From: Lysobacteraceae bacterium
Lineage (GTDB): Bacteria; Pseudomonadota; Gammaproteobacteria; Xanthomonadales; Rhodanobacteraceae
Reading direction: 5' to 3'
DNA length: 58,498 nt
Assembly (NCBI GenBank): GCA_028871555.1
Contig: JAGWNA010000015.1
Coordinates: 1-58,498, forward strand
Position 1 is the first letter of the stretch. Every line of letters begins with the position of its first letter. The position numbers were made by a program, and so were the translations under genes. The notes below the pieces were generated by a model. That model ran no database searches. It saw only the letters and a list, made by a program, of their open reading frames with translations, and had not been told where the DNA came from. Of this stretch, positions 51,173-58,498 are shown in pieces.

Positions 51173-52489
51173 TTACGCCCTGATCCAGCGCCACAGCTCG
51201 CGCCAGGACGGCTTCTTGCCGTACATCAGGATGCCGGTGCGATAGATCCGCGCGGCCAGCCACACGCAGGCCAGCAAGGTGGCCACCATCAACGCCAGCG
51301 ACAAGACCAGCTCCAGCGGCGGCACCGAGGTCAACGACCAGCGCACCGGCATGGTGAACGGCGCGAAGAACGGAATGTTCGACATCGTCACGCCGAGCGG
51401 GCTGGTCGGATCCTTGATCAGGGCGAACACCGCGAAGAAGCCCACCATGATGAACACGGTGACGAAGATCGCGTACTGCTGGGTCTCCTGGATCGTGTTG
51501 CACATGGCACCGATCGCCGCGTACAGCGCACCGTAGAGCATGAAGCCCAGCGCGAAATACAACAGGAACACCAGCAGCAGGCCCGGCGCCATGCTCGGGA
51601 TCGGAAAGCTCTGCGCGGCATCGGCGCTCATGCCGAAGAGGCCGGCCAGGCTCATGCGCTGGCTGCTGATCATGAACACCGTGCCGCCCCAGATCGCCAT
51701 CTGCGCCAGGCCCGCCAGGCCCACGCCGAGCACCTTGCCCAGCAGCATCTGGAACGGGGTCAATGACGAGGTCAGCACCTCCATGATGCGCGAGGTCTTT
51801 TCCTCGATCACCGAGGTCATCGTCTGCTGCCCGTAGATCAGGATCGCGATGTACAGGATGAAGCCCATGAAGTACGCGATCATGAACGACTCCTGCCCGC
51901 TCTGACCGGTCAGCTTGCCGTCGGAGACCTTGGTGGTGTCCATGTCGGCCGGCTTCATCGCCTGCTTGACCAGCGCCGCATCCACACCGGACTTGGCCAG
52001 GCGCACGCCGGCCAGCGCGTTGGATACCGCGCGCTGCAGCTTGGACATGGATTCCAGCGAACCGACGTTGCCGCCGTAGTAGGCCAGCTTGCCGCTGGCA
52101 AGGGTCTCGTCGGTCAGCACCAGCACGCCGTTCCAGCCGTCTTTCTGCCGGTCGCTGGAGAAACCGGTGCTGGCGATCAGGCCGTCGCGCACCCTGGCCA
52201 GATCATGGCTGGTGGCCGGAAACACCCGCACGGTGTAGCGCGCCCTGGCGTTCGACCCGCTGCCGATCTTCTCGGACTCGAGGGCGTGGCTGACCGGCTG
52301 GCCAAGACCCGTGGTCGACGCATCCACCACCGCCACGCGGCTGGTGTGGTCGCCGCCGCGCATCATCAATGCCGGCAGGATCACCATCGCCACCATGAAC
52401 ACCGGCAGCAACACGGTGGAAATCACGAACGCCTTGGTGCGCACGCGCTCGACAAACTCGCGTCGGACAACAGCGATGATCTTCTTCAT
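51173..52489 (-). CDS. NatB-like ABC transporter permease
   Basis: A 438-residue ABC-2 type permease: an N-terminal helix (AFVISTVLLPVFMVAMVILPAL), a ~150-residue external domain, then five helices (MIAYFMGFILYIAILIYGQQ, VLGVGLAGLAQMAIWGG, LLLVFLLYFALGFML and others). MTSVIEEKTSRIMEVLTSSLTP is diagnostic for the NatB/YhaP group. These exporters pair with the NatA-like ATPase and have been linked to Na+ or other efflux. ATGA overlap with the ATPase gene. Confidence 0.9.
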   Translation of the reverse strand: MKKIIAVVRREFVERVRTKAFVISTVLLPVFMVAMVILPALMMRGGDHTSRVAVVDASTTGLGQPVSHALESEKIGSGSNARARYTVRVFPATSHDLARVRDGLIASTGFSSDRQKDGWNGVLVLTDETLASGKLAYYGGNVGSLESMSKLQRAVSNALAGVRLAKSGVDAALVKQAMKPADMDTTKVSDGKLTGQSGQESFMIAYFMGFILYIAILIYGQQTMTSVIEEKTSRIMEVLTSSLTPFQMLLGKVLGVGLAGLAQMAIWGGTVFMISSQRMSLAGLFGMSADAAQSFPIPSMAPGLLLVFLLYFALGFMLYGALYAAIGAMCNTIQETQQYAIFVTVFIMVGFFAVFALIKDPTSPLGVTMSNIPFFAPFTMPVRWSLTSVPPLELVLSLALMVATLLACVWLAARIYRTGILMYGKKPSWRELWRWIRA

Positions 52490-53436
52490 GCGGCGACTCC
52501 GGCGTGGGCGACAGCGGCATCGGCGCCGACCTTGGCGATGAAGATGGCATGCAGCGAGGGCTCGACCACCTCGAACCGGCGCAGGCCGACGCCCTCTCCC
52601 ACCAGCGCGGCAAGCAGTTTCTCGGGATCGGCGCCGTCGGCCATCTGCAACTCGGCAGTGGCGCCGTAATCGTCGAGGTGGGCAATCAGCGAGCGGTCGG
52701 CGAGGATCGCCTCGGCGCGCGCCTTGTCACGGCTGAAGCTCAACGCCACATGGCGACCGCCAAAGTCCTCCTTCACCTGCGCCACCGTGCCGCTGACCAC
52801 GGTCTCGCCGCGGGCGATGATGGCGATGCGGTCGCACATGCGCTCGGCCTGTTCCATCACGTGGGTGGAGAACAACACCGTACGACCCGCCCTGGCGATG
52901 TCCACCACGATGTCCTTCATCACCTGGGCGTTGACCGGATCGAGCCCGGAGAACGGTTCGTCCAGGATCACCAGATCCGGCTCGTGCAGCAGTGCGCCGG
53001 CGAACTGCACTTTCTGCTGCATGCCCTTGGAAAGGTCTTCAACCTTCTTCAGCGACCACTCGCTGACACCCAGCCGCTCCAGCCAGGCCCGCGCGCGCGT
53101 GCGCGCGTCCGCCCGTCCGATGCCCTTGGTTTCACCGAGAAAGATCAGGTGGTCGAGCACCTTCATCTTCTTGTACAAGCCGCGCTCTTCCGGCAGGTAG
53201 CCGATGCGCTGCGACAGCTTGCGGCTGTCCTGGTCGGAGCCGAACAGCACCACCTTGCCCTCATCGGGCTCGAGGATGCCCATGATCAGCCGGATCGTGG
53301 TCGACTTGCCCGCCCCGTTGGGGCCGAGCAAGCCAAAGATGCCGCCTTCGGCGACTTCCATGGACAGGTGATTCACCGCGGTATGCCCGGAAAAACGTTT
53401 GGTGACCGACTCGACGCGCACACTCGCTGCTGGCAT
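52486..53436 (-). CDS. NatA-like ABC transporter ATPase
   Basis: A 316-residue ABC ATPase with Walker A LLGPNGAGKSTT, Q-loop YLPEERGLY, signature LSKGMQQKVQFAGALLH and Walker B LVILDEPFSGLD, followed by the H-loop FSTHVMEQAERM. The LSKGM signature and PEERGLY words are typical of NatA-type ATPases. It ends on the permease start (ATGA). The substrate is not determined by sequence. Confidence 0.93.
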   Translation of the reverse strand: MPAASVRVESVTKRFSGHTAVNHLSMEVAEGGIFGLLGPNGAGKSTTIRLIMGILEPDEGKVVLFGSDQDSRKLSQRIGYLPEERGLYKKMKVLDHLIFLGETKGIGRADARTRARAWLERLGVSEWSLKKVEDLSKGMQQKVQFAGALLHEPDLVILDEPFSGLDPVNAQVMKDIVVDIARAGRTVLFSTHVMEQAERMCDRIAIIARGETVVSGTVAQVKEDFGGRHVALSFSRDKARAEAILADRSLIAHLDDYGATAELQMADGADPEKLLAALVGEGVGLRRFEVVEPSLHAIFIAKVGADAAVAHAGVAA

Positions 53437-53569
53437 GAAGCACTCCCTTCGAAAGACCAGGCTCCCCGCCCGAATCGTCCGAAGCTACCATGCAGCGCTC
53501 AGCCGGCAAAGCCGACCGATGGCATCTGGAGGTCGAATGGCTCAGTGCGACGGCGAGCCATGCAGCGGA

Positions 53570-53973
53570 TCAGTCCGCTCCGGGCAGGCTGTATTCGAAA
53601 TCGCAGGTGTGCTTGCCGTCGACCATGGTGATCTGCAGCGTTCCGGTCAGGCCGGACAACCCGCCGCTGCCTGAATCCGGCACCACGCCGATCTGCAATT
53701 GCGGCTCGCCGCGTGTCACCGTGCCGCTGTGCGCAGGGCATACGCGCCGTGCCGACCGTGCAGGCTGCCCTCTACCCGCTCCAGCGCCACATGACCTGCC
53801 GAACCCTCGGTATCCGTGCGCAGCGCCAGCATCTGGTTCTTGCCGGTCGCCTGCAGGTCGCCCCGGAAGCGCTTGTCCGGTGCCATCCGGCCGAAGGCGG
53901 GATCGCCCACGCCGTCCTGTGCCGGTTGTGGCGTCATGGTCACCTCGAACAGGCCGCGGACGTGGCTGGTCAT
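53570..53973 (-). pseudogene. DUF3224 family protein with one-base frameshift
   Basis: From ATG 53971-53973 the frame reads MTSHVRGLFEVTM and continues to HVALERVEGSLHGRHGAYAL, then ends out of phase (RTAAR, stop at 53716). The expected DUF3224 ending (HSGTVTRGEPQLQIGVVPDSG, then DGKHTCDFEYSLP) lies in the next frame down to 53570. The 404-base span is one base short of 135 codons, so a single-base deletion near 53735 explains it. A sequencing error is equally possible; if so the gene encodes 134 residues. Confidence 0.8.
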
Positions 53974-54050
53974 GACTGCGTCTCCGATGATGGCGCATGG
54001 CGCAGAGGGACCGGCACGGCGACCGGCACCCACACCATGGCACAACCCGG

Positions 54051-54377
54051 TCAGCCAAGACGACGGGCGATCGCGAAGAATGCCAGGTTGCCCAGGCCGG
54101 TGGCCCCGGCCAGCACGGCGACCATGCCCGGCGTGACGTCGTGCCAGCCGAACAGCTGGATCAGCCCGAAGCCGATGCCTACCGACACCAGCACGATGCC
54201 CCAGCGCAAGGACGACTGGCGACGACGTTGCTCCTCGTCGCGCAGGATCGAGTTCACCAGTTCCTCCGAGCCGCCGGCACCGATCATGCGGCTGCGCACG
54301 CGGGCGTCGACCACGATCTTGATCGCGTAAGTGATGCAGATGAAAAGGACGATCGGGACGAGAATGCCAAGTTCCAT
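54051..54377 (-). CDS. Small DUF6249-like membrane protein
   Basis: A 108-residue protein with three helices (MELGILVPIVLFICITYAI, LRWGIVLVSVGIGFGLIQLF and VAVLAGATGLGNLAFFAIA) and a charged middle (RSRMIGAGGSEELVNSILRDEEQRRR). The pattern fits DUF6249. It lies divergent from an ECF sigma gene, with a perfect 11-bp palindrome between; in other genomes such proteins often sit beside sigma/anti-sigma pairs (recalled). Function unknown. Confidence 0.75.
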   Translation of the reverse strand: MELGILVPIVLFICITYAIKIVVDARVRSRMIGAGGSEELVNSILRDEEQRRRQSSLRWGIVLVSVGIGFGLIQLFGWHDVTPGMVAVLAGATGLGNLAFFAIARRLG

Positions 54378-54425
54378 GCGCTGCTCCTGGGTGGATGGTC
54401 AGAGCCAGAGATACGGGCAGCGTGA

Positions 54426-54457
54426 CTGCGGTTGCAGCGAAGCACTTGCAACCGCAG
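54426..54457. promoter_or_regulatory. Perfect 11-bp inverted repeat between DUF6249 and ECF sigma genes
   Basis: CTGCGGTTGCA (54426-54436) and TGCAACCGCAG (54447-54457) are exact reverse complements with a 10-base spacer. It lies midway in the 105-base divergent region, so it could be a shared operator. Confidence 0.5.
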
Positions 54458-54482
54458 CGGCCATGCGCGTATCCCTGATGCC

Positions 54483-55061
54483 ATGGACGACATCCACGAC
54501 CCGGACCGCGCACTGGTCGACGCCGTGCTGGCCAATCGGCCGGGCGCGTTCGAGCGCCTGATCGGCGAGTATCAGGGCCTGTGCTGGCACATCATCTACC
54601 GGATGGTGCGGCATCCGGAGGACGCGCGCGAACTGTGCCAGGACACCTTCCTGCGGGTGCATCAGTGCCTGCATCAGTATCGCTGCGAGAGCGCGCTGAA
54701 ATCCTGGATCGGCCGCGTCGCCTACACCATCGCCCTGCGTCATCTGCAGCACAAGCGCATCCCGCTGGTCGATGTCGGCGGCGACAACGGCGACCATGCA
54801 CTGGTGGAACAGGTCGGCGACGGCTTCGACCTGGAGAGTGCCTGCGCCGACGAAGAGATCGCGCAGCATCTGCACGCCGCGATCGATGCACTGCCGCCCT
54901 TGCAACGCACGCTGCTGACGCTGTACTACCTCGAGGAAATGCCGATTGCCGAGATGGCGAAGGTCACCGGGCTGGCCAGCGGCACCATCAAGAGTCACTT
55001 GTTCCGCTCGCGACTGCGCCTGCGCGGCGTACTCGAATCCCGCACAGGAGTTGCAGCATGA
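54483..55061 (+). CDS. ECF-type RNA polymerase sigma factor
   Basis: A 192-residue sigma70-family protein with region 2 (AFERLIGEYQGLCWHIIYRMV, DARELCQDTFLRVHQ, SALKSWIGRVAYTIALRHLQ) and region 4 (ALPPLQRTLLTLYYLEEMPIAEMAKVTGLASGTIKSHLFRSRLRLR). It lacks a full region 1 or 3, as expected for ECF. The stop overlaps the following membrane-protein start (ATGA), an arrangement typical of sigma/anti-sigma pairs. Confidence 0.92.
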   Translation: MDDIHDPDRALVDAVLANRPGAFERLIGEYQGLCWHIIYRMVRHPEDARELCQDTFLRVHQCLHQYRCESALKSWIGRVAYTIALRHLQHKRIPLVDVGGDNGDHALVEQVGDGFDLESACADEEIAQHLHAAIDALPPLQRTLLTLYYLEEMPIAEMAKVTGLASGTIKSHLFRSRLRLRGVLESRTGVAA

Positions 55062-55531
55062 ACCATGACATCGACCTCCCCCGCTTCGACAGCGCGGCCC
55101 GGGAGCGCGAATGGCGGATGCAGGAACTCGCCTCGCGGCGGGAACGCCTCGGCCTCGATCCGGCCGGCGACGACGCCCTCGTGCGCCGCTATCGACTGCT
55201 CGCCCGGGCATTGCGGCAACCGCTGCATGACGACCTGCCGGGCGATTTCGCACGACGCGTGGCCGCCATGGTCGCCACCCCTGCGGTGCGGGAACGCGAG
55301 CGTGCGCCCGGTGCCGGCCTCGAATCCTGGCTCCTGATGTCCCTCGCCATCGCCCTGGCACTGGCGGCAGCCGTGGTGACCACGCTGTACGGGGCCAGCT
55401 GGCTGCCGGCCTTCGCCGCGATCGTTCCGGCGCCTCATCGCCTGGCGGACCGCTGGCTGCTCGCCTTCGCCGGCTGCGTCGGATTCTCCTGGCTGCTCGG
55501 ACAGTGGCACCGACACGCCCGGGATTTGTAG
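55058..55531 (+). CDS. Probable membrane anti-sigma factor
   Basis: A 157-residue protein with a cytosolic N-terminal half rich in Arg/Glu (REREWRMQELASRRERLGLD) and two C-terminal helices (WLLMSLAIALALAAAVVTTLYGA and WLLAFAGCVGFSWLLG). It has no zinc-binding HxxxCxxC, so it is not a ZAS-type anti-sigma. Role is inferred from the ATGA coupling to the sigma gene. Confidence 0.65.
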   Translation: MNHDIDLPRFDSAAREREWRMQELASRRERLGLDPAGDDALVRRYRLLARALRQPLHDDLPGDFARRVAAMVATPAVRERERAPGAGLESWLLMSLAIALALAAAVVTTLYGASWLPAFAAIVPAPHRLADRWLLAFAGCVGFSWLLGQWHRHARDL

Positions 55532-55916
55532 TGCATGCTCCCCATGTCCTGGGTGGCGAAGGGTTCAAGGCCCCTCATTCGCCCATACTGACGGCTGCAC
55601 CCGTTCCTTGCCTTTCGACTGCTTCTGGCGATTGAACCCAAATGCCGTTACGTCCCAAAGAGCGCTTCCGTTCGGGAGGGACCATCTGCCGGAAACTTCG
55701 AAAAGCTTCCGTGCAAGTCGCAGCAAGCCAACCTCCTCTTGCCGCCAGGCCCGTCATCCCGGCGGCATCCAACAGCCCAATCGCCGTCAGGCCTGGACCC
55801 GGTGACTACCGGGCGTTGAAGTGCAAAGGCGCCGGGTTCCGGCTTGACCGGCTTCGCTGTCGAGAAGCGCCTCGCCGGAACGACGAAAGCTGGCGAGGTT
55901 TTCCAGCCTCCCGGGT
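55532..55916. other. Non-coding stretch between anti-sigma and glycine-zipper genes
   Basis: About 385 bases. No reading frame has coding character. A CGGAA/TTCCG dyad (near 55691-55712) and CCGGGTTCCGGCTTGACCGG (near 55837) are present. No tRNA or repeat family member was recognised. Confidence 0.4.
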
Positions 55917-56258
55917 TCAGTCGTAGACGTCGTGACAGCGACGCTCGGTGGTGTAATAGGTCTTCTTGTCCTGTTCGTGCTTCTCGACGCGATTGCCGAC
56001 GTAACCGCCGGCCACCGCGCCGCCCACCGTGGCCAGCGTCTTGCCTTTGCCGCCGCCCACCTGATGACCCAGCAGGCCGCCGGCCAGGGCGCCGATACCC
56101 GTGCCGACGAGGCGGTGTTTGTCCTTCGCTCCGCTATGCTTGACCCGCACGTTTTCGCAGACCACGCGATGATGGCGGCCCTGTGCCTCGGCGCGCGTCG
56201 CCGTGAGCGCGGGCAGCGCCAGTGCCAGCGAGGCAACCAGGATGAGCGACTTGTGCAT
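55917..56258 (-). CDS. Glycine-zipper 2TM-domain exported protein
   Basis: A 113-residue precursor with signal peptide MHKSLILVASLALALPALTA. The mature part has the glycine-zipper helix pair LVGTGIGALAGGLLGHQVGGG and LATVGGAVAGGYVGNRVE, as in the Rickettsia 17-kDa antigen family. Two Cys (VVCENV and RRCHDV) may form a disulfide. No lipobox Cys is seen. Such proteins locate in the envelope; function is unknown. Confidence 0.85.
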   Translation of the reverse strand: MHKSLILVASLALALPALTATRAEAQGRHHRVVCENVRVKHSGAKDKHRLVGTGIGALAGGLLGHQVGGGKGKTLATVGGAVAGGYVGNRVEKHEQDKKTYYTTERRCHDVYD

Positions 56259-56341
56259 GACAGGATCTCCGTTTCGATGGATGCGATACATGATCGGCGC
56301 ACGGCGATCGAACCGTCAATCCACGCCGCCGTCGAAGTGAA

Positions 56342-56644
56342 GTGAACCCGGTCACAACACCGCCATCCGACACTTCGCCGCCGTCGCCCGAAGCGGACGG
56401 CACATGGTGCCTGTACCTGATCGAATGCCGCAACGGCAGCTACTACGCCGGCATCACCAACCGCCTCGGCGCCCGTTATGCCGCCCATGTGGCCGGCCGC
56501 GGCGCCCGCTACACCCGCGCCAACCCGCCCGTGCGGCTGCTGGGCTGGCGCAACTACCCGGATCGTGCCAGCGCGGCGCGCGCGGAATGGGAGATCAGGC
56601 AACTGCCGCGCGAATCGAAGCCGGCCTTCCTGCTGGGCGGCTGA
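56342..56644 (+). CDS. GIY-YIG nuclease-fold protein (YhbQ/UPF0213-like)
   Basis: A 100-residue single GIY-YIG domain: [19 protein letters not shown] supplies the conserved tyrosines, [19 protein letters not shown] the Arg/His, and [14 protein letters not shown] the catalytic Glu. Small stand-alone members of this family have no defined role. The GTG start has only GAAG upstream; an alternative could lie 10-20 codons later. Confidence 0.88.
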   Translation: MNPVTTPPSDTSPPSPEADGTWCLYLIECRNGSYYAGITNRLGARYAAHVAGRGARYTRANPPVRLLGWRNYPDRASAARAEWEIRQLPRESKPAFLLGG

Positions 56645-56686
56645 CCGGACCGCCCTCCGGCGGCGCCGAACGCATCCGACCCAAGC

Positions 56687-58498
56687 TCAATGCTTCTTCG
56701 GCAGGTACAGATCCGTGATCGTGCCTTCGTAGACCTCCGCTGCCATGCCGACCGATTCGCTGAGGGTGGGATGCGGGTGGATGGTCAGGCCGATGTCGGC
56801 CGCTTCCGAGCCCATCTCGATCGCCAGCGCAATCTCGGCGATCAGGTCGCCGGCGTGCACGCCCACGATGCCGCCGCCGACCACGCGGTGGGTGGCTTCG
56901 TCGAACAGCAGCTTGGTGAAGCCTTCGGTGCGGTCGATGCCGATCGCGCGGCCGCTGGCCGCCCACGGGAAACGCCCGACACCGATTTTCAGGCCCTTCT
57001 CCTTCGCCTCGCGCTCGGTCACGCCGACCCAGGCGATTTCCGGATCGGTGTAGGCCACCGACGGAATCACCCGCGCGTCGAAGTGGCTCTTCTGCCCGGC
57101 GACCACTTCGGCGGCCACCTTTGCCTCATGCGTGGCCTTGTGCGCCAGCATCGGCTGGCCGACCAGGTCGCCGATCGCGAATATGTGCGGCACGTTGGTG
57201 CGCATCTGCGGGTCGACGTCGATGAAGCCGCGCCCGGTGACGGCGACACCGGCCTTGTCGGCGCCGATGCCGCCACCGTTGGGCGAGCGGCCCACCGACA
57301 CCAGCACGCGGTCGAACACGGTGTCCGCCGGGATGCTATTGCCTTCGTAGCTGACCTCGATGCCCTGCTTCGTGGCCTTGGCTGCCGTGACCCTGGTCTT
57401 GAGATGGACGCCCTTGAGTTTCCTGCCCAGGCGCTGCGCCAGCGGCTTGATCAGGTCGGCATCGGCGCCGGGGATGATCTGGTCCATGAACTCGACCACG
57501 GTCACCGCGCTGCCCAGCGCCGAGTAGACGGTGGCCATCTCCAGGCCGATGATGCCGCCGCCGACCACCAGCAGTTTCGCCGGCACGTCGGCCAGCTCCA
57601 GCGCACGGGTGGAGTCGAGCACGCGCTCGTCGTCCCACGGGAACATGGGGAGCTTCACCGACTGCGAGCCGGCCGCGATGATCGCGTTTTCGAAGCGGAT
57701 CAGCTTGACGCCATCGGCCGTCCGGACTTCCATTTCATGCGGCGAGACAAACATGCCCGTGCCCTGCACGGTGCGTACCTTGCGCTGTTTCGCCATGCCG
57801 GCGAGACCGCCGGTGAGCTTGCCGACCACCTTGGATTTGAAGTCGCGCAGCTTGTCGATGTCGATCGTCGGCTTGCCGAAGCTGACGCCGTGCGCGGCCA
57901 TCGCCGCCGCCTCGTCGATCACCGCGGCGGCGTGCAGCAGCGCCTTGGACGGGATGCAGCCCACGTTGAGGCAGACGCCGCCCAGCGTGTCGTAGCGCTC
58001 GACCAGCACCGTGTCCACGCCCAGATCGGCGGCGCGGAATGCAGCCGTATAGCCGCCCGGGCCGGAGCCGAGCACCACCAGCCTGCATTCGATGTCCGCC
58101 GCCTTTCCGGACGACGCGGCCGCCTGCGGCACCTTCGCCCCCTCTCCCCGCGGGAAAGCGAGGGGCTGCGCGGCGGCTCGGACTCCCTCACCCCTGCCCT
58201 CTCCCGGGGCGGGAGAGGGGGGCTGCGCGGCGACTCGGGCTCCCTCACCCCTGCCCTCTCCCGGGACGGGAGAGGGGGACGTTGGGTCGGCTGCGCCGAC
58301 GGTTTCTATTACGGCGATCACGGTGCCTTCGGAGACTTCGTCGCCAAGCTTGACCTTCAGCTCCCTGATCGTGCCGGCGGCGTCGCTGGGAATCTCCATG
58401 GTCGCCTTGTCCGACTCCAGCGTGATCAGGCTCTGGTCCTTGGCGACGCTGTCGCCGACGTTCACCAGCACCTCGATCACCGGCACGTTTTCGTGTCC
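56687..58498 (-). CDS. lpdA: Dihydrolipoyl dehydrogenase with N-terminal lipoyl domain (partial)
   Basis: The N-terminal end lies beyond the window; the visible frame runs to the edge (GHENVPVIEVL). A lipoyl domain comes first (ESDKATMEIPS, lipoyl Lys), then a Pro/Gly/Glu/Arg linker coded by repeats, and the E3 domain: GSGPGGYTAAFRAADLG (FAD), GGVCLNVGCIPSK (redox disulfide), VVGGGIIGLEMA (NAD) and LTIHPHPTLSE (active His-Glu). It is the E3 of pyruvate dehydrogenase. The fused lipoyl domain is known in this group; the long repeat linker is the unusual part. Confidence 0.95.
   Translation of the reverse strand, partial: GHENVPVIEVLVNVGDSVAKDQSLITLESDKATMEIPSDAAGTIRELKVKLGDEVSEGTVIAVIETVGAADPTSPSPVPGEGRGEGARVAAQPPSPAPGEGRGEGVRAAAQPLAFPRGEGAKVPQAAASSGKAADIECRLVVLGSGPGGYTAAFRAADLGVDTVLVERYDTLGGVCLNVGCIPSKALLHAAAVIDEAAAMAAHGVSFGKPTIDIDKLRDFKSKVVGKLTGGLAGMAKQRKVRTVQGTGMFVSPHEMEVRTADGVKLIRFENAIIAAGSQSVKLPMFPWDDERVLDSTRALELADVPAKLLVVGGGIIGLEMATVYSALGSAVTVVEFMDQIIPGADADLIKPLAQRLGRKLKGVHLKTRVTAAKATKQGIEVSYEGNSIPADTVFDRVLVSVGRSPNGGGIGADKAGVAVTGRGFIDVDPQMRTNVPHIFAIGDLVGQPMLAHKATHEAKVAAEVVAGQKSHFDARVIPSVAYTDPEIAWVGVTEREAKEKGLKIGVGRFPWAASGRAIGIDRTEGFTKLLFDEATHRVVGGGIVGVHAGDLIAEIALAIEMGSEAADIGLTIHPHPTLSESVGMAAEVYEGTITDLYLPKKH
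58164..58277 (-). repeat. Two 57-bp tandem repeats inside lpdA linker
   Basis: Units 58164-58220 and 58221-58277 are nearly identical, each 57 bases (19 codons), with a partial third at 58141-58163. The core CTCCCTCACCCCTGCCCTCT with its reverse-complementary GGGCGGGAGAGGGG matches the intergenic element at 2625-2663. The frame stays open through all copies. Confidence 0.9.

Overview
The window is high-GC chromosomal DNA, almost fully coding, and reads as core genome of a gammaproteobacterium in the Lysobacterales/Xanthomonadales. Rhodanobacteraceae (Rhodanobacter/Dyella type) is my best guess. The reasons are a Clp-type CRP homologue beside speD and the trp genes, DUF1631 proteins paired with PilZ proteins, the order zapB-like/zapA/6S RNA/fau, and dispersed palindromic REP elements with GTAGGAGC ends. 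The family assignment is inference; I could not run a search.

Layout. 1-5.1 kb: mlaF-mlaE-mlaD lipid-asymmetry genes, gmk, yicC and rph-rdgB. 5.1-6.5 kb: a small accessory patch splitting rdgB from hemW, with the tail of a restriction-type methylase, 9-bp iterons and an excisionase-type antitoxin plus PIN toxin. 6.5-13.3 kb: hemW, then two tandem copies of a DUF1631-PilZ two-gene module. 13.4-19.2 kb: pepQ, an isolated cydX-like gene, pepP, a UPF0149 gene, zapB-like, zapA, 6S RNA, fau and an EVE-domain gene. 19.3-25 kb: a decayed vapBC pair, rpiA, tatABC, tRNA-Gln, rplM-rpsI and a GlcF-like Fe-S protein. 25-33.4 kb: coq7, speD, clp, a HAD phosphatase and trpC/trpD/trpG/trpE. 33.5-37.5 kb: a two-component system resembling the proteobacterial dedicated sortase type but with no sortase in view, then two tiny ORFs. 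37.9-43.3 kb: rpe, a DjlA-like protein, a cytochrome c, purC, an Mpo1-like protein and a divergent Y-family polymerase. 43.3-51.1 kb: a MerR-TipAS regulator, a TPR sulfotransferase, a GH50-type glycosidase, an APC permease and canonical dinB. 51.1-58.5 kb: a NatAB-like ABC exporter, a frameshifted DUF3224 gene, an ECF sigma with probable anti-sigma, a glycine-zipper protein, a GIY-YIG protein and lpdA (cut by the window end).

How it fits together. Many neighbours overlap by ATGA/GTGA/TGATG, so translational coupling is common (mlaFE, both DUF1631-PilZ pairs, UPF0149-pepP, fau-EVE, tatBC, trpGD, trpC-HAD, RR-exported protein, cytochrome-djlA, natAB, sigma-antisigma). Cyclic-di-GMP is a recurrent theme: two PilZ proteins with intact binding motifs, and a Clp regulator carrying the glutamate linked to c-di-GMP sensing in Xanthomonas.

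The most unusual features are the duplicated DUF1631-PilZ module, REP elements whose terminal TAG is the stop codon of four genes, an lpdA linker made of a 57-bp in-frame repeat, the orphan cydX, the sortase-less PDS-like two-component system, and a pair of 39-codon genes behind a CRP/Clp-like site. No CRISPR array, prophage or intact insertion sequence was seen.
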